Shown here: in pieces, positions 54,550 through 62,000 of the stretch
Layout: each line of letters begins with the position of its first letter
How positions within the stretch are numbered: the first letter of the stretch is position 1
Source of the DNA: a virus
Length of the DNA: 64,000 nucleotides
Strand: one strand, 5' to 3'
Virus record (IMG/VR): IMGVR_UViG_3300042502_001233
Span: 83,125-147,124 of that record
Made by a program: the position numbers and the translations under genes
Notes under the pieces: model-generated
Seen by the model: only the letters and a program-made list of their open reading frames with translations
The model's database searches: none
Told to the model about the DNA's origin: nothing

Positions 54550-54657
54550 ACAAAAAAGGCGCAATTCGCGCCAATTTTTAATTTATCAGTATAATATATA
54601 ATTTATTATTATATTATATTATATTTATTATATTTTATTTATTATTATTATATTTTA
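54550..54657 (-). ncRNA. Candidate small RNA between a host-type promoter and a terminator
   Basis: A host-type promoter (54664-54694) points left, and 85-100 bases on comes the terminator at 54558-54572. Between them the sequence is nearly pure A/T (54581-54660) with no open reading frame of note. The transcript would be about 108 bases, ending in a strong GC hairpin with a U-run. It may be a small RNA or a decoy/attenuated leader. No homologue is known to me. Confidence 0.4.
54558..54572 (-). terminator. Hairpin terminator upstream of the 1425-residue gene
   Basis: Stem GGCGC/GCGCC around AATTC, flanked by A-runs and T-runs so it can act in both directions. It is the most GC-rich spot in this gap. 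It lies between the tape measure gene and the 1425-residue gene. Confidence 0.85.
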
Positions 54658-54663
54658 TATATA

Positions 54664-54694
54664 CAAAAATACGATTTTTTTCCCACAAAGTCAA
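54664..54694 (-). promoter_or_regulatory. Host-type promoter with no gene before the next terminator
   Basis: Minus strand: TTG, 20 bases, TATTTTTG. It matches the TTG/TAnnTTTG pattern with the same spacing as the others. The first downstream signal is a terminator, not a gene, hence the small-RNA reading. Confidence 0.5.
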
Positions 54695-54751
54695 GTTATC
54701 TCAACTAATTTTTTTAATTATTTTATATATAATTGATAATCAATAAATTAA

Positions 54752-57244
54752 TTATCCAGCTATTTTACCATTTTTATTCATTTCCAATTGAGAATTAACC
54801 ATACTAGCGATTTGAGTTCTAAAAGCTGTGGTTTTCATAATTTCCAGGGCTATTGCATTTGTTCCTGGTATATTTATATTGATATTACCACTAACATTCA
54901 TATCACCATGTTCAACTTCCATTTTTGAAGATTGATTACTTTGTTGATTGATTGCTCTATCAGCTGGTCCATATGGTTCCATAGATAAAAATCTTTCTTT
55001 ATTAGGTATCGGTGTTATTTTACCATTTTCTAACACTCCTCTACCTTTAGAAAATTCAGCCCCTAACCCTTTTCTAGGTGCAAATACAGCATCGTTTTGT
55101 GGTTCACTAAAATATTCATTATAAGCACCGATACCACCACCAATTAAACCACCAGCCAAAGCACCCCATGGACCGAACATCATACCAAGTGCTGCTCCTT
55201 GTAACGCAGCGCTACCAACACCCATACCTTTACCCATAGCATCATTAGGGTCATCTCTTTTACCTCTTAAATAATCAACACCCATACCAGCAGCACCTAA
55301 ACCTAAACCAGCACCCATTTTAGCACCAGTACCCCATTTATTTAATTTTGTGGCTTCTCTAGCAGAAGCAAATCTACCAGCACCCATACTTCTCATAGTT
55401 CCATAATCCTTACCAAACCCAGTACCACCTCTATTACTAGCAGCACCACCCATAGAAAACATACCAGGAGAAGCACCACCACCAGAAAAACCTTTTGTAC
55501 CTATATTAAAACCTTTAGCCAAAGCTAATCCGTTAGCAAACCATGTTGCTAATTTTAACGCCCCCCACGTAGCTAAAATACCTGTAGGTCCTAAAACATC
55601 GGCAATAGTAAATATTATTTTACCAGCAGTAACGACAAATTCACCAACTGTTTTAGCAATAGTTTCAATTTTTTCACCCCATTTATTTTCTTCCCATTTA
55701 TCAGTTAATTCATTAAATTCTGGTAATAATTTTTTATTTATTGTATCAACAAAAGGTAATAAATAAATTTTTATACCATTAACAAAATTAGTAAAAGCTT
55801 CATCAAATGTTAGAGCTTGTTCTGCCCTTTCTTTCATATCAGCTTTTTGTTTCATATCAATTGCTAAAATTTCTTTATCAGTTGTAGTTAAAGCGCTAAT
55901 AAGTTTTGCTTGACCTTTAACCATAACAGTAGCTTTTCCATCTTTAAATTCAGCTGTGTTTGCAATAAATTCTTGTAATTCTGGACTAACACCACCAACT
56001 TGAGCTTTTATTTTACTCAACTTGAATGCTGCTTTACCAGCTTCAACCAATTTTTCATATTCTAAACCTGTTTGTTGTGCAACTATTTTTAATCTGTGCA
56101 TTTCCATAGCACCCATTTCAATACTACCATCTTTTCCAAAACTCATAGATTGTTTTGCAGCGTTTGCAATCTCTTCAGTCAAACCTTCCATATCATTACG
56201 AGCCATATACATCAAATGAAACGGGTCAGCCATTTGTGCCCATGCACCACCCATAACTTGCAATTGTGCTGACATATCAACAGCGCCTTCAATATCAAAT
56301 AGTTTATCAGCCATTCCACCAGCGAATTCCATATCAACACCTAGTTTACTAGCTGTCATAGCCATTTTAGCCAAACCTTTAACACCGTCTTTAAAACGAT
56401 ATTTATTTAACATTTTAATGTTTCCAGCAATGTTTTTGATTACCTTTGAAGCGTTAAGACCCATAGCGTGAGAATCATTCAAAGTTTGATTCATAAAATC
56501 ACCAGTTTTTTCAGCTGAAATACCTTGTTTGTCCATATCTGCCGCCATTCTAGCAGCACCTTCAGCACCCAAATCAGCAAACTTGGATAGTTGACCCAAA
56601 GCAACAAGACTTTTTTCATTCATTTGAACACTTCTACCTAGTTCTTCACTATAATCAGATTGTATTTTAGATAAATCTTGAATTGTAACACCAATTTTTG
56701 ATGTTTTTTTAGATGCATCAAGAATATTTTTTCTAAACCCTTCAGATTGGTTAGATAAAACACCCATAGACATTGCTGAATTTTTAATTGCTTTTTCCAT
56801 TTCAAAAAGACCTAAAGATTTTACGACACCTTTTAAATTATTGAATAAATTAAAAGATGTTTTTAAAGCAGCGGCAGTGGTTAAAGAAACTTTATTAGCA
56901 TCTTTAAGGGCAGAATTATATATTTGACCTTGTTTTTTTAATTTTTCATTTTGCTTATCAAGTAAAATTAATTTTTCTCTATCAATGTCTAATTGATTTT
57001 GTTGTTCTTGAGTCAAAATTAAAGTATTGGCTTTTATTTTATCATCAATATCTTTAATTTTTTGTCTTAAATCATTTGTTAATTTAATACTTTTATTATA
57101 AGTTTTTTGTAACTCAGAATATTTTTTAATATTTTCAATATAAGAATCATAGCTACTATTAATTTCTTTTCTTAAATCAGCTTCCTTTTCTATATAATAA
57201 AGAGCATCTATTGCTTCTTGTTGTGCTTTAGTTTTTTTAGCCAT
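54752..57244 (-). CDS. Tail tape measure protein
   Basis: 830 residues. Residues 1-130 are a long charged coiled coil (NKSIKLTNDLRQKIKDIDDK), and residues 140-500 are helical, with repeated Ala/Gly/Met-rich segments (AKMAMTASKLGVDMEFAGGM). A hydrophobic pair follows (FVVTAGKIIFTIADVLGPTG and ILATWGALKLATWFANGLAL; about 545-585), then glycine-rich sequence around 605-730 (GAALGMMFGPWGALAGGLIG). Tape measure proteins fill the tail tube, set its length and leave the tip on DNA entry. The position downstream of the tail tube and chaperone genes is the classical one. By the usual rule of about 0.15 nm per residue the tail would be near 125 nm. Confidence 0.85.
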   Translation of the reverse strand: MAKKTKAQQEAIDALYYIEKEADLRKEINSSYDSYIENIKKYSELQKTYNKSIKLTNDLRQKIKDIDDKIKANTLILTQEQQNQLDIDREKLILLDKQNEKLKKQGQIYNSALKDANKVSLTTAAALKTSFNLFNNLKGVVKSLGLFEMEKAIKNSAMSMGVLSNQSEGFRKNILDASKKTSKIGVTIQDLSKIQSDYSEELGRSVQMNEKSLVALGQLSKFADLGAEGAARMAADMDKQGISAEKTGDFMNQTLNDSHAMGLNASKVIKNIAGNIKMLNKYRFKDGVKGLAKMAMTASKLGVDMEFAGGMADKLFDIEGAVDMSAQLQVMGGAWAQMADPFHLMYMARNDMEGLTEEIANAAKQSMSFGKDGSIEMGAMEMHRLKIVAQQTGLEYEKLVEAGKAAFKLSKIKAQVGGVSPELQEFIANTAEFKDGKATVMVKGQAKLISALTTTDKEILAIDMKQKADMKERAEQALTFDEAFTNFVNGIKIYLLPFVDTINKKLLPEFNELTDKWEENKWGEKIETIAKTVGEFVVTAGKIIFTIADVLGPTGILATWGALKLATWFANGLALAKGFNIGTKGFSGGGASPGMFSMGGAASNRGGTGFGKDYGTMRSMGAGRFASAREATKLNKWGTGAKMGAGLGLGAAGMGVDYLRGKRDDPNDAMGKGMGVGSAALQGAALGMMFGPWGALAGGLIGGGIGAYNEYFSEPQNDAVFAPRKGLGAEFSKGRGVLENGKITPIPNKERFLSMEPYGPADRAINQQSNQSSKMEVEHGDMNVSGNININIPGTNAIALEIMKTTAFRTQIASMVNSQLEMNKNGKIAG

Positions 57245-57250
57245 AATCTA

Positions 57251-58225
57251 TTATTGTTGTTTAGTTTGTGTTGGTTTATACCCGTCTGAATATAAAAACT
57301 TAATATTTACATCTTTTTGTCTAGCTTCTTTTATTTTACCATTTATATCATTATAGTTTTTAGCAATATCACATAAATAAACATCTTGTTCTGATAATTT
57401 TTCTTTAACATAAATCGTAAATCCAACTTTACCGTTAGTTAATACTTTGTATTTATAATCTTTTTCGTCAAATGAGAATTTTTTATTAACAGCTTCATAA
57501 GTTCCACCTCTTTCTAATTCGAAAGTTTTAGTTTTTCCTTGAGCATTTTCATAATATATCGTAATATCTTCAGAAACCACACTAAATAAAGCGGTTCTAC
57601 CAACAATAAATCCGTCACCCAACTCCCTATTTAATTTATTGGAATGAAAACTTGAAAAGAAATTCAATGCGTTTCTAACACCTTCACCTTCTGCTTTTTT
57701 ACCCATTAATTCGGAAACAAAAGATTCCCACCATGGCGTATGTTGCATTAATTTTTTTAATTCTGGGTCATTAATTAAAGCATTATAAACCGTACCAGGT
57801 ATGTATTTATTTTCTTCACCAGAAGTTTCTGGGTTTTCCCCATTAACATTAGGTTGTTGTTGTTGTTGTTGTTGAGTTTGATTAACATTACCACCCAAGT
57901 TTTCTAGTGCGTTAAGTTGAAAAGGTGTATCAACAACTTCTTGTTTTTTAGAATTATATATTTTAAAATTAATCATTTTAGTTGTTTGATTATATGAATT
58001 TACATTGAATGTTACCTTGTCACCTTTTTCAGTCTCACCCATCACATTACCGTTTGTTGGGTCTGTGTTTACAACTTTTACTTTAAGTATTGAATTAACA
58101 CCTTTAAACGATAAAATATCACCTATTTTAGCTTGTTTAATAGTATTGTTAATATCAGCAGATTCAGTTAATTGACTTTGTAATCTAGAATATTGCTCTT
58201 CAGTTATGATTAATTTTTTTGCCAT
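57251..58225 (-). CDS. Protein of unknown function next to the tape measure
   Basis: 324 residues, starting MAKKLIITEEQYSRLQSQLT. Residues 117-123 are a run of seven Gln, encoded by a CAA repeat, inside a low-complexity linker. The N-terminal part has an SH3-like beta pattern (KIGDILSFKGVNSILKVKVV), and the C-terminal part an alpha/beta pattern without a known motif. It starts seven bases before the tape measure gene and is separated from the chaperone pair by a terminator and an AGATATTTAT element, so it begins the tape measure transcript. No function assigned; a tail assembly role is inferred from position. Confidence 0.55.
   Translation of the reverse strand: MAKKLIITEEQYSRLQSQLTESADINNTIKQAKIGDILSFKGVNSILKVKVVNTDPTNGNVMGETEKGDKVTFNVNSYNQTTKMINFKIYNSKKQEVVDTPFQLNALENLGGNVNQTQQQQQQQPNVNGENPETSGEENKYIPGTVYNALINDPELKKLMQHTPWWESFVSELMGKKAEGEGVRNALNFFSSFHSNKLNRELGDGFIVGRTALFSVVSEDITIYYENAQGKTKTFELERGGTYEAVNKKFSFDEKDYKYKVLTNGKVGFTIYVKEKLSEQDVYLCDIAKNYNDINGKIKEARQKDVNIKFLYSDGYKPTQTKQQ
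57853..57876 (-). repeat. CAA trinucleotide repeat (polyglutamine)
   Basis: A tandem run of the triplet encodes seven Gln in the 324-residue protein. Such runs can slip during replication and vary in length among isolates. Confidence 0.7.
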
Positions 58226-58242
58226 AATAAAATTCTTTAATT

Positions 58243-58252
58243 ATAAATATCT
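58243..58252 (-). promoter_or_regulatory. AGATATTTAT element upstream of the 324-residue/tape measure operon
   Basis: Exact minus-strand copy followed by AATTAAAGA, 18 bases before the ATG at 58225, just past a terminator. The terminator-element-gene order strongly suggests a promoter. Confidence 0.58.
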
Positions 58253-58263
58253 TATAAAATAAA

Positions 58264-58284
58264 AATCCCCAAAAAATGGGGATT
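58264..58284 (-). terminator. Hairpin terminator after the chaperone pair
   Basis: Stem AATCCCC/GGGGATT with a 7-base loop, then a U-run on the minus strand. It lies two bases past the stop of the downstream chaperone frame (58287). Confidence 0.82.
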
Positions 58285-58286
58285 TA

Positions 58287-58556
58287 TTAATTGAGTGGTA
58301 TATTACCAGATTTCATTCTTGATTTTAATGCGTCTCCAGAAATGCTTGTTTTTCTATTACCCTTGCTGTTGGTTTGGTTTTTCTGTATGTTTTCAACCTC
58401 TTCTTGTCTTTCAACGTTTTGTTTCATCAATAAACTTAAAAAGAATCTTCTTTCATAAGTCGGCATACACAGTACATCTGTGTAAGACATTTTTAAATGT
58501 TGCATACAAATATAAACCTCTTCTAATAACGGAACTTTATAGCTTGATGTTAGGCC
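58287..58556 (-). CDS. Second frame of the tail assembly chaperone (probable +1 frameshift product)
   Basis: About 89 residues, starting GLTSSYKVPLLEEVYICMQ and continuing MSYTDVLCMPTYERRFFLSL. The frame overlaps the 3' end of the 429-residue gene and has no plausible start of its own. The only upstream in-frame ATG (58616) would begin with the antisense-like MRLLGVGLWPPFFHL inside the other gene, and no ATG lies near the overlap. A run of seven T at 58563-58557 sits exactly where the upper frame reads FFW. A +1 slip there joins NFNFF to GLTSSYK, giving a fusion of about 512 residues. Tail assembly chaperones between tube and tape measure often use such frameshifts. A sequencing error in the T-run is the alternative. 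Confidence 0.6.
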   Translation of the reverse strand, partial: GLTSSYKVPLLEEVYICMQHLKMSYTDVLCMPTYERRFFLSLLMKQNVERQEEVENIQKNQTNSKGNRKTSISGDALKSRMKSGNIPLN

Positions 58557-59826
58557 AAAAAAAGTTGAAGTTAAGTGGAAGAAAGGTGGCCACAGACCCA
58601 CCCCCAGGAGTCTCAACCTCTATATTCAAATCAATACCAGATTCAATAGAATCAACATATGCATCAAATGCTCTAGCATCAGATATTCTCATAGAATTAG
58701 CGATGTCTCTAATCATTCCTCTATCTCTACTACCGTTTACTTCAACAATCATTCTTTCTAATCTATATGTATTTGAATTATTTACTGGGATGTTTCTTTC
58801 TTTTTCATCGGTAACAATTTTTTCGATAGCATCTACATCACCCATAGTCAACAATCTGAATTTAATTTCAGCTTTGGTCAAAGGTAATTGAAAATAAAAC
58901 AATCCTTCTTCATCTGGATTTTCATTTAACTCTATTGTTTTTAACTCATTAAGGTTAATTTCAGTATCAAAAGGTTCGCTTAACTCATCCAACAAAGTAA
59001 CTGGATACATTTCACCATATGCTGTAGCTCTTAACCACAACATAATAGCATTTCTATCACCAGGCAATAAATCTTTATATCTAAGCGTCGGTTCCAATAT
59101 CTTTCTGTTGATAAGAATCTCTAAAAACTCCCCGCTTTGAAGTAAGTTTGGACTTGTAAGAATGTTTTCATCCGCTGTAGTCATATACGCTAACCTTACA
59201 CTCTCTTTTTTGTTTTTGTACAATTTACCTTTTGAAGGTAACGGAATAACGTCAAATGGTGCGTTGTAGTTAGGTTGACTCAATTCTAGAATATAAGGGT
59301 CAACACCAGTTTGTGAAGTCACAAAAGGTTCTATTCTAGGTTGTGTAATAGCTGGTGAAGACGGTTGTGGTGTGTTGTAACCACTTGGTTGATTTGTTTG
59401 CATATTTGTTGTTGTATTATATTGTCTATTCATTGCTTCTTCAGACATTTTTTGATAGTTTTGAGTTTGTTGTCTATTTTTAGCTAATTGTTCATCTCTC
59501 AGTTTCATCAAATCTTCGTTTGGGTCTTTTTGAGTTACAAATCTAGTAGTCTGTCTTTCAGATAACGCTGGGTCTTTAACAACACCAACAGTGTTTTTCA
59601 TTTCTAATTGAGCGGCTGTTCTAGCCATCATCATTTCAACACTATTGTTTTGGTTTAGATAATTGTATTGTTCTCCTTCAACGTTTTCAGGAACTTTTAC
59701 TGATGAATAAATTTGATTTACTACTTGTGATTTTTCTGCTTCATACGCGGCCAATTTTGATTGTTCTTCTGCTGCGTTTTGTATTTGTGATTGCGAAGGA
59801 ATCACGTTAGGTCTTTTTTCTGACAT
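58537..59826 (-). CDS. Tail/baseplate assembly chaperone-like protein (T4 gp26-type family)
   Basis: 429 residues. Residues 1-175 are polar and Gln/Asn-rich (MSEKRPNVIPSQSQIQNAAE). From about 190 a conserved-looking domain begins: DVIPLPSKGKLYKNKKESVR, then TTADENILTSPNLLQSGEF and LLPGDRNAIMLWLRATAYGE. The C-terminus has a conserved-looking PLNFNFFWP ending. This pattern (PLPSKGKLY, DR-x-x-LLxLR-x-x-YG, FFWP end) is that of T4 gp26-like baseplate hub or tail assembly proteins. It lies between the tail tube and tape measure genes, the standard chaperone position, and its last codons overlap a second frame that may be reached by frameshifting. A late-element variant lies about 35 bases upstream. 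Confidence 0.7.
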   Translation of the reverse strand: MSEKRPNVIPSQSQIQNAAEEQSKLAAYEAEKSQVVNQIYSSVKVPENVEGEQYNYLNQNNSVEMMMARTAAQLEMKNTVGVVKDPALSERQTTRFVTQKDPNEDLMKLRDEQLAKNRQQTQNYQKMSEEAMNRQYNTTTNMQTNQPSGYNTPQPSSPAITQPRIEPFVTSQTGVDPYILELSQPNYNAPFDVIPLPSKGKLYKNKKESVRLAYMTTADENILTSPNLLQSGEFLEILINRKILEPTLRYKDLLPGDRNAIMLWLRATAYGEMYPVTLLDELSEPFDTEINLNELKTIELNENPDEEGLFYFQLPLTKAEIKFRLLTMGDVDAIEKIVTDEKERNIPVNNSNTYRLERMIVEVNGSRDRGMIRDIANSMRISDARAFDAYVDSIESGIDLNIEVETPGGGSVATFLPLNFNFFWPNIKL

Positions 59827-59910
59827 ATTAAAACTTGTTTATTTTTTATTATAACATTCAAAAATAAATATATAAAAATAAATTTTTTTGTAAATAGGTA
59901 TAAAATAAAA

Positions 59911-59934
59911 AAAACCATCTATATAGATGGTTTT
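59911..59934 (-). terminator. Hairpin terminator after the tail tube gene
   Basis: Stem AAAACCATCT/AGATGGTTTT with a 4-base loop, followed by a U-run on the minus strand (TTTTTTTTATTTT). It lies 50 bases past the tail tube stop and allows the tube to be expressed at a different level from the chaperone. Confidence 0.85.
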
Positions 59935-59983
59935 GATATTTATGTTTGTAAAAATTTGTAACTTCTTGATAATCAAATAGTTT

Positions 59984-60472
59984 TTAAAACAAAAGTATGG
60001 CGCGGTCAAACCTTAACGTTGCAGTAATCTCTGCGATACCGTCATCCTCGAATGATAAGTCACCAAAACCAACGTTTGTTAACATAGTACCATCCAATAA
60101 CCATTTCTCGATTACAACACCTGTAGGGTCAAGCATTTCTAACTCTACTGGACGTTTGTAACCAGCAGCATAACCTTGACGGCCAGTGATTGATTCAGAG
60201 TGAAGACGAACCCACTCCATAATTGCTTGTGAAGCAGATGGACCAATTGGGTCACGGAAAGTAACGTCTATCGCCTCCCAAGTAAATCTACCGATAACCC
60301 ATGTAGATGTGTTAAGGAAAGGGATTTCTACCTCATTTTGTGTGATAGAAGGTCTAGAAGCAGAAGATAACCACCATTGTTGGATACCTAAATCTGCTGG
60401 GAATGTAATTAACCAACGATTCTTTTTCTTAGGTTCGTATGGTAAGGGCATTTTCATTAATAAATCAGCCAT
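59984..60472 (-). CDS. 19: Tail tube protein (T4 gp19 type)
   Basis: 162 residues (T4 gp19: 163). The N-terminus PYEPKKKNRWLITFPADLGI and the middle STWVIGRFTWEAIDVTFRDP fit the gp19/tube family, with a long beta-rich body and a C-terminal DLSFEDDGIAEITATLRFDR strand pair. Tube subunits stack into the rigid inner channel around the tape measure. The gene lies just ahead of the chaperone and is the highest-GC stretch of the window, with codon choice unlike its neighbours, which fits a very highly expressed protein. An AGATATTTAT element lies about 60 bases upstream. Confidence 0.88.
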   Translation of the reverse strand: MADLLMKMPLPYEPKKKNRWLITFPADLGIQQWWLSSASRPSITQNEVEIPFLNTSTWVIGRFTWEAIDVTFRDPIGPSASQAIMEWVRLHSESITGRQGYAAGYKRPVELEMLDPTGVVIEKWLLDGTMLTNVGFGDLSFEDDGIAEITATLRFDRAILLF

Positions 60473-60531
60473 ATTTTCTTGTTTTTTATTATATTTATTA
60501 GTATATTTGTATACTATTATGTTATTTTATA

Positions 60532-60541
60532 ATAAATATCT
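60532..60541 (-). promoter_or_regulatory. AGATATTTAT element upstream of the tail tube gene
   Basis: Exact minus-strand copy, followed by TATAAAATA, 60 bases before the ATG at 60472. It lies back to back with the start of the plus-strand endonuclease gene at 60557, so it can only serve the tail tube. Confidence 0.55.
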
Positions 60542-60556
60542 AAAACTAAAAAAAAA

Positions 60557-61987
60557 ATGAATAAAAAAGAAAAATTTATAAATAAAGCAATAATTAAATT
60601 TGGTGATAAATTTAATTATGAAGAAATTGATTATATTGATTCTACAAAAAAAATAAAAATAAAATGTAATAAACATGACTTATTTTTCTATCAATCCCCG
60701 TCTGAACATTTAAGGGGTAAAAATTCTTGTAATGAATGTACTAGAAACCCTAAAGTTAACACAAATTATTTTGTTCAAAAATCAAAAGAAATTCATGGTG
60801 ATAAATATGATTATTCATTAACTAACTATATTGATTCATCAACAAAAGTAGATGTTATATGTAAAGAACATGGTGTTTTTAGTGTATTACCAAATAACCA
60901 CTACAAACAAAATTGTCCAAAATGTAAAGAAAAAGATAGATATTTAACAACTAAAGATTTTATTGATAAAGCATGTACCTTACATAATAAATATGATTAT
61001 TCTGAAACAGAATATATGAATTCAAAAACTAAAATTAATATAAATTGCAAAGAACATGGTGTTTTTAAACAAATTCCCAACGACCATTTAAATGGGAAAG
61101 GTTGTCCAAAATGTGGTTTAGCTTATAATAAAATGGAAGATGAAATAAAAGAATTTATTAAATCTTTAAACATAAATATTATAGAAAATTCAAAACAAAT
61201 AATATCACCGTTAGAATTAGATATATTTATACCATCACATAATTTAGCTATTGAGTTTGATGGTTTATATTGGCATTCTGAAGTTTATAAAGATAAAAAT
61301 TATCATTTAAAAAAAACTGAACTTTGTCAAAGTAAAAATATTAGGTTAATTCATATATTTGAAGATGAATGGTTATCTAAAAAAGAAATAGTTAAATCTA
61401 GATTAAAAAATATGTTAGGTTTAACACCAAATAAAATATATGGTAGAAAATGTGTTATAACAAAAGTTACAGCTAAAGAAACTAAAATATTTTTAGAAAA
61501 TAATCACATACAAGGTAACGTTAATTCTAAAGTTAGGTTAGGGTTATATTATAATAATGAATTGGTTAGTCTTATGACATTTGGCGGGTTAAGAAAAAAC
61601 CTAGGGAATACATCAAACGAAAATAAATATGAGCTGTTTAGATTTTGTAATTTATCTAATCATATAATAATTGGTGGTGCAGATAAGTTGCTTAAATATT
61701 TTATCAAACATTATAAACCAAAAGAAATAATTAGCTACGCTGACAGAAGATGGTCACAAGGTGATTTATATAATAAATTAAATTTTATTTTTTCACATAA
61801 CACAAAACCAAATTATTTTTATTTGGTTAACGATAAAAGGGAAAATAGATTTAATTATAGAAAAGATATATTGGTCAAAGAAGGTTTTGATAAAAACAAA
61901 ACAGAACATGGTATAATGTTAGAAAGAAAATTATATAGAATATATGATTGTGGTAGTATGTGTTTTAAAATTAAAATGACCGATTAA
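60557..61987 (+). CDS. Vsr-like homing-type endonuclease with three zinc-knuckle repeats
   Basis: 476 residues. Residues 1-190 are three repeats of about 60 residues. Each has a GDKYDYS-x-x-x-Y-like segment (HGDKYDYSLTNYIDSSTKV; HNKYDYSETEYMNSKTKI), an I-x-C-x-x-HG/D-x-F step and a CPKC or CNEC knuckle, typical of treble-clef DNA-binding repeats in phage nucleases. At 210-240 a PD-(D/E)XK/Vsr-type core follows: LELDIFIPSHNLAIEFDGLYW, then HSE. The C-terminal 230 residues form another domain (ITKVTAKETKIFLENNHIQG) like those at the ends of Hef-type free-standing nucleases. It lies on the plus strand between the tail tube gene and the large 657-residue gene, ending in a palindromic terminator. 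A mobile element is the best reading. Confidence 0.8.
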   Translation: MNKKEKFINKAIIKFGDKFNYEEIDYIDSTKKIKIKCNKHDLFFYQSPSEHLRGKNSCNECTRNPKVNTNYFVQKSKEIHGDKYDYSLTNYIDSSTKVDVICKEHGVFSVLPNNHYKQNCPKCKEKDRYLTTKDFIDKACTLHNKYDYSETEYMNSKTKININCKEHGVFKQIPNDHLNGKGCPKCGLAYNKMEDEIKEFIKSLNINIIENSKQIISPLELDIFIPSHNLAIEFDGLYWHSEVYKDKNYHLKKTELCQSKNIRLIHIFEDEWLSKKEIVKSRLKNMLGLTPNKIYGRKCVITKVTAKETKIFLENNHIQGNVNSKVRLGLYYNNELVSLMTFGGLRKNLGNTSNENKYELFRFCNLSNHIIIGGADKLLKYFIKHYKPKEIISYADRRWSQGDLYNKLNFIFSHNTKPNYFYLVNDKRENRFNYRKDILVKEGFDKNKTEHGIMLERKLYRIYDCGSMCFKIKMTD

Positions 61988-61998
61988 TCGGTCATTTT
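61973..61998. terminator. Perfect 26-base palindrome between converging genes
   Basis: AAAATGACCGATTAATCGGTCATTTT is its own reverse complement. It overlaps the stop of the plus-strand endonuclease and lies just past the stop of the minus-strand gene at 62001. It forms a hairpin with a U-run in both directions, so it is a bidirectional terminator. Confidence 0.8.
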
Positions 61999-62000
61999 AT

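Noticed and set aside
54581-54660. A/T-only tract as a replication origin
   Set aside because: There are no repeats of binding-site type, no initiator gene nearby and a plausible promoter-terminator pair. Kept only as an alternative.
57853-57876. CRISPR-like or regulatory repeat
   Set aside because: It is a simple CAA triplet run inside a coding frame. No CRISPR array was seen anywhere in the window.
58287-58616. Independent 109-residue gene starting at ATG 58616
   Set aside because: Its first 20 residues are read out of frame over the conserved end of the 429-residue gene and look unnatural (MRLLGVGLWPPFFHL). A frameshift from the upper frame explains the conserved part better.
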